Below, piece by piece: positions 22,236 through 31,000 of a DNA stretch of 34,617 bases. The position numbers and the translations under genes were made by a program. This stretch comes from Umbelopsis ramanniana AG. Taxonomy: Eukaryota; Mucoromycota; Umbelopsidomycetes; Umbelopsidales; Umbelopsidaceae. The stretch covers positions 1 through 34,617 of the forward strand of contig NW_026252191.1 of the NCBI RefSeq assembly GCF_025399195.1, in the 5' to 3' direction. The notes beneath the pieces were generated by a model. The model was not told the origin of the DNA. It saw only the letters and a program-made list of their open reading frames with translations, and did not search any database. Position 1 is the stretch's first letter, and each line of letters starts with the position of its first letter.

Positions 22236-22321
22236 TGTCATATATACACATCACGTGCTCAGCAATATATAACTATCCATTACTTTTGTAATAAAAACCA
22301 GGTCTGTTCCTCGCCTTGACA
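22236..22321 (+). repeat. 3' LTR (86 bp)
   Basis: It begins TGTCA and ends TGACA, a perfect 5-bp inverted terminal repeat. Relative to the 5' copy it lacks about 12 bp near its end and differs at scattered sites, so the element is not recent. It ends 77 bp upstream of the MRH4-like start codon. No clear polypurine tract precedes it. Confidence 0.8.
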
Positions 22322-22398
22322 GCTGAGGACAACTGCAGTCACGAATACTGCAAAAAATTAAAACCGGTTACAGCCATATTGCAACTCTGGCTGCCAGC

Positions 22399-23781
22399 AT
22401 GTCGTTGTTCACTGGAATTCAGCAAGGCTTACTGTGCGCAAAACCAATAAGTAGCACCATACTGAACCAGCAACGGATCTTGCTTAGATTTCAACGTTTA
22501 AATATATTCTCCCTTCGACATTATACCAGTGAATGTCAAAGTTTTGAACAGCTGGGAATCAGCAAACCTGTTTGCGAACGCTTGAATCAAAACTTCGGCA
22601 TAACCAAGCCAACAAATGTTCAGTGCCAGCTTATACCAAGCATTCTATCTGGGAGTGATGTCCTTTTGAAGGACTCGACTGGAACTGGCAAATCATTTGC
22701 TATTGCAATGGCTCTAGCTGCTGTTAGCGAACGTAACCGCCCATCAATGTACCTGGCACCTAACCGAGAATTAGCATTACAAGTCAGCGAATGGATGGAA
22801 AGGATATCCACCGACGTTCCTGTCCGTTTAGAAATAGCTGGTGAACAAGAAAGTTTACGTGAAATGGTCGATGTGACTGCCTCTTCTTTAACGGTTGGTA
22901 CCGCATCCCACATCTGGTCTCTTATCAAGGAAGGCAGGCTTCAAACGGACAATTGGAAAACTATTGCTGTTGATGAAGCAGACCATGCATTTCGTCTACC
23001 AGGTCGATTTGCAAATCGGAAAAAGAAATGGAATCGACTGGCGCATCCAAAACCCGCGGAATGTATCTTGGACAATATCATTACATCACAAGAATCCAAG
23101 CCCCAGATCATTATATCTTCTGCTACCATTAATAGACCACTTCGACATTGGTTGCTACAAAAGAAATGGATAATAGATCCCAAATACATTGACGGTAACT
23201 CCAAAGTTCCCGCGACAGCTAATGTAAAGCACCATTGTATAGTTGTGTCGTCCGACCAAGTACGCAACATCCAGACAACGCTAAGCGACCACGAAAACGA
23301 GGAGACGCGAGATCTCGACTCAGACGATACGACTGGTACACAGCAGGATGTTGATGACAGTATGATGGAGTGCCTGGAAACTTTGTGTGACATCGAGCCC
23401 GTCAGTCAAGGGATCATTTTTGTCCAAAACGATGGTTCGTTTAAGAAAGTCCTTCACAGATTACAGCAAAGCGGCATCAAGGCCATCCCTCTGTACAATT
23501 TAATATCGAAAGGTGAAAAGGCACAATTCTATGTAGCAACAGCAATGGCTGGACGAGGTATAGACTTGCAAGATATCTCTCACATTTTCATCGTCGGATT
23601 TCCAGATTCTATTGGCGACTACAAACATATGGCGGGAAGACTAGGAAGGCTCGGTCAGTCAACTCAATCAGATCCTAAAGTAATGACGCTAGCGAAGGAC
23701 TGCAAATACATCGAAAGTAAAGCTGCCAAAATGTTTAAGCTAATGGAAACAACTATCACAAAATACGAATTAATTCAATGA
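22399..23781 (+). CDS. MRH4: Mitochondrial DEAD-box RNA helicase, MRH4-like
   Basis: Intronless, 460 aa. The first 45 residues are rich in Arg, Ser and Leu without acids (ILLRFQRLNIFSLRHYTS), a likely mitochondrial presequence. Helicase motifs in order: Q-motif region (FGITKPTNVQ, about 66-75), motif I STGTGKS (93-99), Ia PNRELA (121-126), Ib-type VGTASHI, II DEAD (192-195), III SAT (241-243), IV GIIFVQND, V ATAMAGRGIDL (390-400) and VI HMAGRLGR (410-417). Motif VI normally reads HRxGRxxR; the first Arg is Met here. By family Mrh4 acts in assembly of the mitochondrial large ribosomal subunit. The DEAD-box call is secure; the MRH4 assignment rests on the presequence and the divergent motif V/VI. 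The promoter region is invaded by the 3' LTR. Confidence 0.82.
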   Translation: MSLFTGIQQGLLCAKPISSTILNQQRILLRFQRLNIFSLRHYTSECQSFEQLGISKPVCERLNQNFGITKPTNVQCQLIPSILSGSDVLLKDSTGTGKSFAIAMALAAVSERNRPSMYLAPNRELALQVSEWMERISTDVPVRLEIAGEQESLREMVDVTASSLTVGTASHIWSLIKEGRLQTDNWKTIAVDEADHAFRLPGRFANRKKKWNRLAHPKPAECILDNIITSQESKPQIIISSATINRPLRHWLLQKKWIIDPKYIDGNSKVPATANVKHHCIVVSSDQVRNIQTTLSDHENEETRDLDSDDTTGTQQDVDDSMMECLETLCDIEPVSQGIIFVQNDGSFKKVLHRLQQSGIKAIPLYNLISKGEKAQFYVATAMAGRGIDLQDISHIFIVGFPDSIGDYKHMAGRLGRLGQSTQSDPKVMTLAKDCKYIESKAAKMFKLMETTITKYELIQ

Positions 23782-23935
23782 CGCAGTCACTTCATCCCAT
23801 AATGGCCCCGCCGATGACGTAAATCAAGCAATTTCTCCACTGCCGGGCAGCATAAGAATCAGGGCCATTTCGCCACTACGCCCTTAAACGCATACACTTT
23901 TTACTTTTACCTCATCTGCTTGATTCATAACCAAG

Positions 23936-24211
23936 ATGTCAGACGCTTATACCGAACAACAAGTTGCCCCCACTGCTGAAGTTACACAAACAGAAGTCGA
24001 GTCAACTCAGTCTCCTCTCCACGCAGGTGGGCTTGCTCGTAGCGAAACAAGTACTTCCACACTTTTGACGCGCGAACAACAGCTCAAAGAGGAAATCGAC
24101 AGGCTCAAGCGTGAAGAACAAGCTCTCCAACAGAAAGATGAACAAATCAAAAAAAACATCGATGTACTAAGGGAGCAAAAGCAAGCAGCTGCTCATGCCA
24201 GAGATCAGTAA
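23936..24211 (+). CDS. Small 91-aa coiled-coil protein, unknown
   Basis: A single ATG-initiated frame of 91 aa. Residues about 1-45 are polar and Thr/Glu-rich. Residues about 46-87 form a Lys/Glu/Gln heptad-rich coiled coil (EEIDRLKREEQALQQKDEQ). There is no membrane segment or metal motif. It lies 154 bp downstream of the MRH4-like gene on the same strand and convergent with the hydrolase gene. I do not recognise a family; the clean start and composition favour a real small gene. Confidence 0.6.
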   Translation: MSDAYTEQQVAPTAEVTQTEVESTQSPLHAGGLARSETSTSTLLTREQQLKEEIDRLKREEQALQQKDEQIKKNIDVLREQKQAAAHARDQ

Positions 24212-24349
24212 TAACGCGCTCATAGCATCATATCTCTCACATAGTCATTTAGCATTCACGTTAGATAGTGTATTTGGATACCAGTTCACTTGTTCCTCAT
24301 TTTCTTTTATTGTTTCCTGTTACAAAGCCATGAACAAAGATACACTCAT

Positions 24350-25353
24350 CTACATCGTCTTGTAATGCATCCATTCAAAACACCATTGTGTGCATGATTG
24401 AATCATTTCTGTTGACCATTCATGGCCAAGGTTAGGCAGTATTAGCCATTCCCAATCTTTTCCTTCGACTCCCTTATGTGAGGCTCGCACTTTTTCAACG
24501 AAATTAGTGTTGCATTTGGCAGGTACTACATTATCTTGTCCGCCATTGATCATCAGCAACTTGATTGAAAATAGATTATCCGGTTGTTGAATAGTATCTG
24601 ATTTACGCACAACGTTGGTCAAAAATCGTTCAGGCAAATATGGTGCTTGATGAGGTAGATCCAAAGAGTTTGCTCGGTACTTCAATAATGCTTCGTAATC
24701 TGCACACCCCACCAAAGCTACGCAAAGGCTGAGTCGAGAGTCTGAAATTGCAAATGTCGTTAGGTATGCCATAAAAGTGGACAATTCGACATTAACGTGC
24801 CAGGTTTAAACCTTTTGAGCTTGCAAGATAGGACGCATGGCCACCAAGGGAAAAGCCCAATACGCCATATTGTACAATTTTCGTATTTTGTTCTGGGAAT
24901 ATGTAAAATTCCAACAAGTCAATGAGAAGAGACACAGTATCAGCTGCAGATTTTTGGAAAGACCACATATCCATAGCGTGTGACTTATTGTCGTATTCTG
25001 CATCTCGCCAAGCTAAATTTTTATTGTTATCCACCAGTCGACTGCCATGATTGACGTGGTCAAACGATACAACCAATAAATGAGTTCTTGAAGCTGCATC
25101 CCTCGGTGCTTTGGAATTCAAGTCAGTTAGAGCTTCATTTATTTCCGTCATCCTTTCTGCATTTTCTATGAATGTTCAACGGTGATGTTAGCTTGGTGCG
25201 TCTTTGTAAGCTTATGTATATCAGTTTGCACTCACGTAGTCGCCCATGCAAGGAAAATATCACAGAAACTGGACAGCTTTCCTGTTTCAATTTATATTCC
25301 TCCAAACCAAAAATACCAAGTTTTATACCACCTACGACTAATTTTGTAGACAT
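24350..25353 (-). CDS. Alpha/beta hydrolase (esterase-like)
   Basis: Three exons: 25353-25236, 25165-24812 and 24741-24350, giving 287 aa with phases closing (introns 70 nt each). FSLHG near residues 33-37 fits an oxyanion-hole strand. The nucleophile elbow is G143-F-S145-L-G-G. The acid is probably D227 in MINGGQDNVVP, and the base H264 in LPNLGHEWS. These give a Ser-Asp-His triad in the expected order for a dienelactone hydrolase/YitV-like esterase fold. VALVGCADY and APYLPERF are typical of the cap side. Substrate unknown, and no signal peptide is seen. It is convergent with the small coiled-coil gene. Confidence 0.9.
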
Positions 25354-25914
25354 GAGGATTGAAGTGTCGTTTATTGGGATCGCACCAGAGCCTGTAGGGC
25401 TTGCACTTATATTTTGGGTTAGGGCTTGTTCCTTGTCCTACAGATCTGTGACTACCGACAACCGGCTTACACGAAGTTTCAGTCCCGTAGCGTGGAAATG
25501 TGTCCTGCTCCTCAAGTTTCAGTCTCGATCGCGTTTTTAACATGTTACATGGGATTCTGACTTTGAACGAAGACAATACCCTACCTACTCTACTGGAATT
25601 TTCAATGCTAAAAATTGACTTCAGGGTAGATTTGGCAATTTATTGGTTTTAATTTAGACACGAATAAGATGGATCGATAGTGATTGTATATTGGAGGCGT
25701 AGCTTAGTATAAAGATTTCATTCGCGATGCTGTCAGGAAATGGATATGTCGAGATGTATTTTATCCACTTCCATCGTCAATTCGTCAATATGGTATATTG
25801 TGTGGACCAACTTGTCTGGGTTTTTTTTTGTATGGAATTTGTTGAGCGCACGTACTCTAAATAAATTTCTGGCGCTTTATAATATCTATTATTTTCTTTA
25901 TTTCTTTACAGTGA
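25354..25914. other. Intergenic, nothing recognised
   Basis: Upstream flank of the hydrolase gene up to the first LINE remnant. Open frames here are short, without motifs, and overlap on opposite strands. Confidence 0.5.
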
Positions 25915-26290
25915 TTACATCCGCCTGACAATTAACTTCCTGCAACTTTCCACCGAGAACGAGGTGTCATCAAACACATATGCCCAATGTCTAGCCCAAA
26001 TGGTCTGCATGGTTATGCCTATCAAGGTGAAGATATCCCCTCTCAGAGGGAGTCGCATGTCTGTCGTCATCAGTGGTCGCCAATCAAGGATAGTGTTGGT
26101 CAGATATTCAATAGTGAGGACTTGTCCATCAGGTTCCCCGAAAGAAACCAATCTGTCTGTGTCCTCGGATGGCTGCTGGTGTAAATTTATCGAAGATTGC
26201 CATCTTCCATTGTTTCTTGGGTGGTAGGGATGTGGGATAGGTCAAAGACCACTGCTCCGGGGTTGATACTTCGAAACAATTTTCCTGTGT
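25915..26290 (-). pseudogene. Miniature LINE remnant: ORF1 N-terminus joined to ORF2 C-terminus
   Basis: Reading down from about 26290, the minus strand has LFRSINPGAVVFDLSHIPTT, closely matching LFRNINPGAVVFDLSHLPTT of the plus-strand copy near 30140. Within about 100 nt it switches to sequence ending TMQTIWARHWAYVFDD. That matches IATIWRCHWKFVFRDEE in the ORF2 C-terminus of the plus-strand copy (near 33810). The middle of the element (rest of ORF1, endonuclease, RT) is gone. Confidence 0.65.
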
Positions 26291-27249
26291 TGGTGAGGGT
26301 GTTTGTTAGCGGGTTATGGTCGTATTTCGCTGCAAATTATCCACACTAATGATCTCGGTGGTTAGCTGAGTTGAGTTTGTCAACTGGGTATTTGTTTGAT
26401 ATCGGAAGGTTCTTTGGCCTTGTGCATGAAGGGAATCATAAGAGAATGTGGATTTGGGGTAGTTCATGATTTTGTTCATTTCAATATCATCAACTTCCGA
26501 GTTCGTAATGGTATCCTGTGTTCGGTTTTCCGTCGGAAGAGACTAATATGCTTTGTAGTGGTAGAGTGGGCTACTAAGAAGGATCAGTGTTAACTGTTTG
26601 GATCACGCAGTAATGTCAAATCCAGGGACAAAAGAAAGGTAGGAAGAGATAAGAAAAGATGTATTTCCAGGGTCAAAACACTCAGTACATTTGTATAGAC
26701 CGTAGCCACAATCAAAAGGAAAGCCACGCAGTTGCCTGCGATAAAATTGTATGAATAAATAAGAGTGTAGACGACGTCACCGCTATTGTACAGTATGGAA
26801 GTTTATCAAGATCTCGTCTGCTTCCGTATTCATATTATCATCCGAGTCTACATAATCTTCGTCGGTTCGGCATCGGCGAAGTCCTTAATGGTGCCTGTTG
26901 GTTTTTTATGATTCTTTTCTTGTAGTATGTCTTTACGTTTGTGTCTGGATGACATTTGTAGATTGGCTTTGTGAGAACAAAGACCCGTCATCCAAGCTGG
27001 GGAAGTTAGATGGAGTTTCCTTCTCGGTGTCGAAAATCTGGCTTTTAGCTGGAGGGTTGATCCGCATTAAGGACTGCGGTTGGTTGGGAATATCTATTGC
27101 AGAGATTATATACTTAAAATCGTTGTATTTGTGTTTGGCTTTTGACGTTTCTCACAATGCTCGAATAGTCGTGCTTATACGCTAAGTATATAAGCCTTGC
27201 TCTGCTATTAAATGAGCTTATTGAGTGCGTCAAAGTCCTCGTTCATCTA
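26291..27249. other. Probable decayed LINE sequence, not resolved
   Basis: No intact frame. A minus-strand acidic stretch near 26800-26870 (EDYVDSDDNMNTEADEI) could be the tail of an ORF1. The rest shows nothing I can identify. Confidence 0.3.
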
Positions 27250-28110
27250 TTCCCATCAATGTCCATTTATACGAGTTCGAAAGTCACGAGACTTTTCGAG
27301 CCCGTTTACAAATTTCGATTGTAAATTTGACATTGAAAAGAATGTGATCGGTTCACAGGGAGGAAGGTTGGTTGGAAACTGTGTTGATGTTGACACAGTC
27401 TTGCTATCATGAGCTGCTTGTTTGCAACGATAGCATGTGCGTAGAACCATTGCTAAGTTTAGCTTTACATTGCAATCTTTGATAAGATGTCCACTTTGCT
27501 TGCAATAATTACAAGCCAAGGGGCATTTTCCCACCTGGCCAGGATGGTTATTTGCCATTCAGGTATGTAAATGAATGGCTTTAGTTCTTGGTAAGTTGTT
27601 TCGTTGGCATTGGTGGTATGGAGAAGGATAAATCCTTCTCCACCATAGCATTGGTAAATTTCCATTGCCTACCACATTTTGTAAATGGAAACGTTTCTGG
27701 CCTTTCCAAAATCAGTTATACTTTGGTTAAGCATGCTAACGAGTGCTTTTCGCTGGGATACAGGGGCATGTCGCGAAGTTTGACGAATGTCAGTCTCGTT
27801 CTCATGCTTTGAGCCACGGTTGCAAAAATGTTGACGTTGTTGACCTTGATACTCGATTCGGTGGCTTGCCTACGCATTTGGATGCCATCTTTATGTTGAA
27901 AATAATTTCGATCCCAATTCTCTTGGGGCCAACCTGAAGGTAGCCTCGGATCTTGATTGATGTAAGTTTGTTAAAGATGGCTTCGGGACATCTTCAACTG
28001 AATTGTTGGAGGTTCGTATAGATGACAGATTGAAAACGATTGCACTGGGGTTAACACTTCTATAGATGAAGCCCTTCTTGGCCACCATAGTAGCCGAGAG
28101 ATTTAGTGGG
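27250..28110 (-). pseudogene. Degenerate LINE ORF1 with CCHC knuckles
   Basis: On the minus strand the fragment opens near 28060 with RSVNPSAIVFNLSSIRTS, a divergent version of the ORF1 motif SINPGAVVFDLSHIPTT. After several frame changes it reaches a zinc knuckle CNYCKQSGHLIKDC (27471-27512) and a second, damaged one (CYRCKQAAH, final Cys missing). ORF1 proteins of this type bind the element RNA. Stops and shifts make it non-functional. Confidence 0.7.
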
Positions 28111-28930
28111 AGCTTCGAATAGATGTTTCGTTACGGATTAAGCAAAAGATTCTTTTGCTGGGAGGGTCGGGGTTGGTAGCTGTTGGTGTCTGGCGTTATT
28201 CGAACCTTGTTTTTCAGAGCGTTTGTAAAAGACAGCTAAGCATGTAGTCCAGGTCATAGCTATTCCTTGCCAGCAATGACAGCCGGCCAGCAGCATCCTT
28301 CACTACCATTTGCTGAAGGTGAGATCTTTTTTTCTAACACGCGCGTGATAAGCGAGCGTTCACCCAATAAGCTAATTAAACGCATATGTCGTTAACTTTA
28401 CTCGATCTTCATTCATTTGTACCAGCATATTTGAATACTTATTATCTGCATCTCTCGTAGACATTTTCAGGCCTAACAGCAGTAACCAAAGTCTTCATGC
28501 CAGGATCCACACCAAAGGGATCGGCGTGTTCGAAAAGTTCTTGCTGCTGATATATGAATTAGTGTTAGTGGATACGTCAGCAATGACACACCCGTTGGTA
28601 TTTATTCAAAACACAAACTTCTGGGTCTCCTTGCTCGGTTTTGCTTACCGTCCTTTCGCTCTAATTTCGTTTCCTTGATTCGTCTCGCTGGGATCTGAAA
28701 ATAACACAACTCCCGAAGCCATCCGTCGCCATACCTATGTGACTATCAAACGGTCTGAGAATTGTTATATTCATGTGTAAAAAGTGAGATATGGCTATAA
28801 TCATGACTTATTTCTTTCTAGCTTGATTAAAGTCACACCTACCATGCCAAAATGACACTGTTAATGAGTTTTCTGTAGTATTCCCTTCATTCCTATGCTT
28901 ATTACGTCAGCGTAAGAATAACTTGACTTC
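28111..28930. other. Intergenic or decayed element, nothing recognised
   Basis: No protein motif, RNA gene or repeat recognised. Confidence 0.5.
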
Positions 28931-29870
28931 CACAGCGTGTTAACATGTACGGAATGCCAATTGCTTGCACCACTTGCGCAAAGTATCTGCGTGTACTCTA
29001 TCGTAGGCTTTCTTCTGCCTTGAGAGTACTCTACGGTTCAGCCTTGAGCATCCATTTTATGGGCATGTGCCATCAATGTTTGAAGAACTAGACCATTATC
29101 TGATATCTGTCTATATGGTAGGAAGCTTGAGTGTAGCCTGTCATACGCTATCTCCTGTCTTAAGAAGTACCCCTACGGTTCAGTCTAAAGGATACACTTT
29201 ACGTGCATGCGCCATCCGTGTGGAAAAACCCAACTATTTTCCAGAATCTGTCTATACGGCATGAAGCGTGTCTGAAAATCGGTGACCGTGTTATCGAAAT
29301 CTCTGGACAGTGGTTGAAATAGAATTTTCGTTATAAATTTTGCATCGCAATTTACCTTCTCCTGGTCGGAGTTCTGACAGCTGTAGCGATTGCACTTGAA
29401 GCATAAGTATTGAGAGTTCCTCGAATCTTGGTTCCTTTCCGGTAGCACAGAAGTCGACAAAAAAATTTGACAAATTCGCTGTAGTCCTTTTGCAGCTGCA
29501 TTACCATTGCAAATGGCGACAGATCCTTCCATAGTTTAGCTCCAACGGTGTCATGGTATGCAAAACGACGAGGCTGAGATTGGCTTTAATAAGTCTCGGC
29601 ATGTTTCATCAACATTGAAGGTTCCGCAGATGAGCTAATCCTTGATTTCACTCATTAACCGTGTTGGGTGCCAACTGGCAAGGTGAAGACCAATTACAGT
29701 GTATTTATCTTGGCGTTTCTACGGTATAATACGAGGCTCGTAAAGCCCGCCATATCACCAACTTGCCCAATCCATCAAAGTGTGGCAACTTGCCATTATA
29801 TTGATTAACCTGGGAGGCCATAGCAAGATCCTACTATCCGACATCAATTCACATACAGTTTGAGTCGGCT
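28931..29870 (-). pseudogene. Degenerate LINE ORF2 fragment (endonuclease end to RT motif A)
   Basis: The minus strand at 29633-29592 reads LICGTFNVDETCRD, matching the GDFN motif near the end of LINE endonucleases (Asp changed to Thr). Lower down come two copies of the RT motif A region: AYDRLH at 29148-29131 and KAYDRVHADTL near 29011. Many stops and frame changes lie between. The two motif A copies result from the tandem duplication listed separately. Confidence 0.6.
28990..29271. repeat. Diverged tandem duplication, 141-bp period
   Basis: Three landmarks recur with a 140-141-bp offset: CTACGGTTCAG at 29031 and 29172, CTGTCTATA at 29107 and 29248, and the motif A coding piece at 28991 and 29131. 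The period is 47 codons, so the duplication was in frame. Confidence 0.7.
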
Positions 29871-29935
29871 TCCATGACCAACGTTGGACCTTGTCCCCAA
29901 AACGCCAACACTCGATCAATCGAAGCTTTTCTTCC

Positions 29936-31000
29936 ATGAACACTTCTAAAAGCTCACATGCGAAAAGTCAGTCCCCTCTTGGAGGACCTGACAACCCCGA
30001 GCAACATCAACTACCCACTCCCGCTACCTCTCCTGAGAAGACACCCACCGGGCGCCTATCGTATGCCAACTCTGTCACCAAAAACATCTTCAAATCGCCC
30101 ACTAATCCACTGAAAACTGCTATCACCAGCACCGGCTCACTGTTCCGAAACATCAACCCCGGAGCAGTTGTTTTCGACCTATCGCATCTACCGACCACCC
30201 AGGATATCATAGAGGACGCCTTATTGGCAATCTTTGAAAAGTTCACGCCTGCATCTGTTCGAGGATACCGTCAAGTTGGAGCCAAAGGAAACGCCATTGA
30301 GATCCTCTTCGACCCGAGTGTTGCCGCCGTCCATCGCAAAACAGCGACAGAGCAAGGCATCACATTCAAGGACTACGAACCAAAAGCTGTTAGCACCGAA
30401 AGCATGAAAACCAGGCTAACCTTCGTCAAACTAAGGAACATGCCACTCTTTCCTAGTGAAGAAGCCATTGTACGGGTTCTTAGCCAGAGCATGGCAACTT
30501 TCGGAAAAATCAGAAATGTTTCGATATTCAAGAAACCTGTAGGCCACGTTATCCCATCCCCTCCTTCTCTCACAGATCACAGTATGCTCAGTATAGGATT
30601 AGAAGTAGCATCTATCAAGCAAGGCCCCGGATGGTGGAAACTGAATACCTCCATTCTGAAGGAAATTAAGTATAAAAAAACGATCACAGATTTTCTAGAA
30701 TTCATATTCACATCAGATGGACCATTCCACTACGCCACGAGAGACAGGATGACAGCAGAGGAATATGACTCTCTAAAACAGATGCTTCGACACCTCAGCT
30801 TAGAGTATAGTATAAAAAGAGCGAGAGAAAACAAAAAAAACGAACACCACCTACAAACGCAAATTAACCAATTGTCGCTACCATACAATGTTCAAGATGA
30901 TGGCATGGCAAACACTAGAATACAGTCCCTACTACTTCAACTGGATCAAACCCAAAAAGAGAAGCTGGAGGTCCAGGCAGTGAGGGCCAGGATAAAATGA
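29936..31000 (+). pseudogene. In-frame fusion of LINE ORF1 N-terminus to the ORF2 endonuclease-RT linker
   Basis: Open for 354 aa from the ATG at 29936 to a TGA at 30998. The first part is Ser/Pro-rich and then carries GAVVFDLSHLPTTQDIIEDA and an RRM-like region (TFVKLRNMPLFPSEEAIVRV) typical of ORF1. At about 30610 it changes abruptly to PGWWKLNTSILKE, the linker that follows the endonuclease in ORF2, and continues into helical linker sequence. The CCHC knuckles of ORF1, the ORF1 stop and the whole endonuclease domain are missing without breaking the frame. After the stop, the RT region continues in pieces. It could still be translated, but I classify it with the dead element. Confidence 0.7.

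Larger units (their letters stand above)
20182..22321 (+). mobile_element. Internally deleted Ty3/gypsy-type LTR retrotransposon (gag, NC, protease and integrase tail only)
   Basis: Short related LTRs bound a 2.1-kb element. The order of remnants is gag, CCHC nucleocapsid, aspartic protease, then the end of the integrase core and its C-terminal domain. Reverse transcriptase, RNase H and most of integrase are missing, and the join falls between about 21766 and 21858. This order and the AYNTSIHSST/VGDKVLLRK integrase pieces point to Ty3/gypsy. No target-site duplication matches at the two edges (CGTTG before, GCTGA after). Frame breaks in gag and a stop in gag-NC mean it cannot be autonomous. 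Confidence 0.88.

Noticed and set aside
23936-24211. Assigning the 91-aa coiled-coil protein to a named family
   Set aside because: Coiled-coil composition alone does not support any family.
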